Assembly (NCBI GenBank): GCA_002385825.1
Contig: DGEG01000052.1
Location: 516-13,021, forward strand
Length of the DNA stretch: 12,506 nucleotides
Source: Firmicutes bacterium UBA3932
GTDB taxonomy: Bacteria; Bacillota; Clostridia; Peptostreptococcales; Anaerovoracaceae
Reading direction: 5' to 3'
Made by a program: the position numbers and the translations under genes. Positions 11,958 to 12,506 of this stretch are shown piece by piece (the stretch's first letter is position 1; each line of letters begins with the position of its first letter). The notes under the pieces are model-generated. The model did not search any database. It saw only the letters and a list, made by a program, of their open reading frames with translations, and had not been told where the DNA came from.

Positions 11958-12506
11958 TTATTTTAAGTTTGCACCACAGTTTGAACAGAATTTTGCATCG
12001 GGCGGGTTCTCCTCCTGACATGCCTCACACCGGACAGACTGCGGTTCGGAGAGATTCTGCCCGCAGTTGTTGCAGAACCGAACGGTCAGCGCGTTTTTGG
12101 CGCCGCACCTGGGGCACTCTTTCATTTCCAAAGAAGCACCGCAATTGCTGCAGAATTTTCCCGTGCCTGCAGGTTTTCCGCAGTTGGGGCAAGCGGTGGT
12201 TTTGCTCTCGATTTTACCCTGCCAGACCATGGCAGACTCCCCTGTTTCTTCAATATTGCGCTGCATGGCCTCCGCGCGAACTTTTGCAACATACACCTCC
12301 TGTCTCGGCGCGCATTCAACGCACAAGCCTTCGTCCTCGTTGAAACAGGCATCACACACGTACTGATGGCAGGAGTGACAACGGTGAAAATGACGGTAGG
12401 CTTCATTCTGTGCTCGTTCAAAAGCATTTTCATGCTCTTTCTGCCATTCCGGGCTTCTATCTTCTAATCGTTCGGAGAGAATGTTGGTGGCCCGTTCGGC
12501 GCCTGT
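11958..12506 (-). CDS. Multi-zinc-ribbon protein, N-terminus cut by window edge
   Basis: Partial gene; 182 C-terminal residues are visible and the frame stays open to the window edge. A GTG at 12359 lies inside the frame but falls within a cysteine cluster, so it is unlikely to be the start. A charged helical region (about 1-40) leads into a six-cysteine treble (C43, C46, C51, C54, C62, C65: CHSC, CDAC, CVEC). A second helix follows near 68-90. Three zinc ribbons then repeat: CPNC...CSNC (106-122), CPRC...CNNC (131-148) and CEAC...CSNC (160-177). Zinc binding is nearly certain. A role as a scaffold or nucleic-acid/protein adaptor is only a family-level guess. It is translated just upstream of the repeated-module protein, suggesting the two work together. 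Zinc-ribbon proteins next to SPFH or PspA genes are one known setting, but no such neighbour is visible. Confidence 0.85.
   Translation of the reverse strand, partial: TGAERATNILSERLEDRSPEWQKEHENAFERAQNEAYRHFHRCHSCHQYVCDACFNEDEGLCVECAPRQEVYVAKVRAEAMQRNIEETGESAMVWQGKIESKTTACPNCGKPAGTGKFCSNCGASLEMKECPRCGAKNALTVRFCNNCGQNLSEPQSVRCEACQEENPPDAKFCSNCGANLK

Overview
The window looks like chromosomal DNA from an anaerobic, low-to-moderate-GC Firmicute, most likely a member of the Clostridia. The reasons are strong AGGAGG-type ribosome binding sites before most genes, sigma-A promoters with TATAAT and 17-bp spacing, a ferredoxin-type protein divergent from a Crp/Fnr regulator, a Clostridia-style cupin, and a histidine-degradation operon of the formiminotransferase type. 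Genus cannot be assigned from sequence alone.

Layout. Positions 139-5913 hold a minus-strand operon transcribed hutH, hutU, ftcD, hutI. Together these convert histidine through urocanate, imidazolonepropionate and formiminoglutamate to glutamate, passing the formimino group to tetrahydrofolate. Gaps are 1 to 25 nt. hutU most likely starts at a TTG behind a perfect Shine-Dalgarno placed directly after the hutH stop codon. The cyclodeaminase needed to process formimino-tetrahydrofolate is not in the window. A terminator at 6065-6095 separates this operon from a minus-strand iron-sulfur protein gene (6151-6867). That gene is divergent from a Crp/Fnr-family regulator (7015-7668), and the shared intergenic region carries a clear promoter and a palindrome.

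Positions 7684-8681 carry a cold-shock protein and a cupin, both minus strand. The cold-shock gene has a long leader with a large hairpin, and its terminator lies antisense inside the 3' end of the regulator gene. The cupin gene ends in a 25-bp tandem repeat that supplies its stop codon.

Positions 8747-9302 contain no gene. They hold the most unusual object here: an array of about eleven degenerate units with a strict 52-53-bp period. Each unit carries an inverted pair close to TGTCTAC-N14-GTAGACA. Arm-to-arm distances of 21 and 31-32 bp place every half-site on the same face of the helix. The array also shows a higher-order duplication of about 264 bp. It is neither CRISPR nor coding, and a phased protein-binding array is the best working idea.

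Positions 9356-9546 are a complete tRNA-Ser(CGA) unit with promoter and terminator. nfo (endonuclease IV) follows on the minus strand at 9579-10409. A 300-bp intergenic stretch then holds a 56-bp tandem duplication and two GC-rich hairpins. The window ends with a two-gene minus-strand operon: a cysteine-rich multi-zinc-ribbon protein cut by the window edge, and an unrecognised 405-residue protein built from internally repeated modules.
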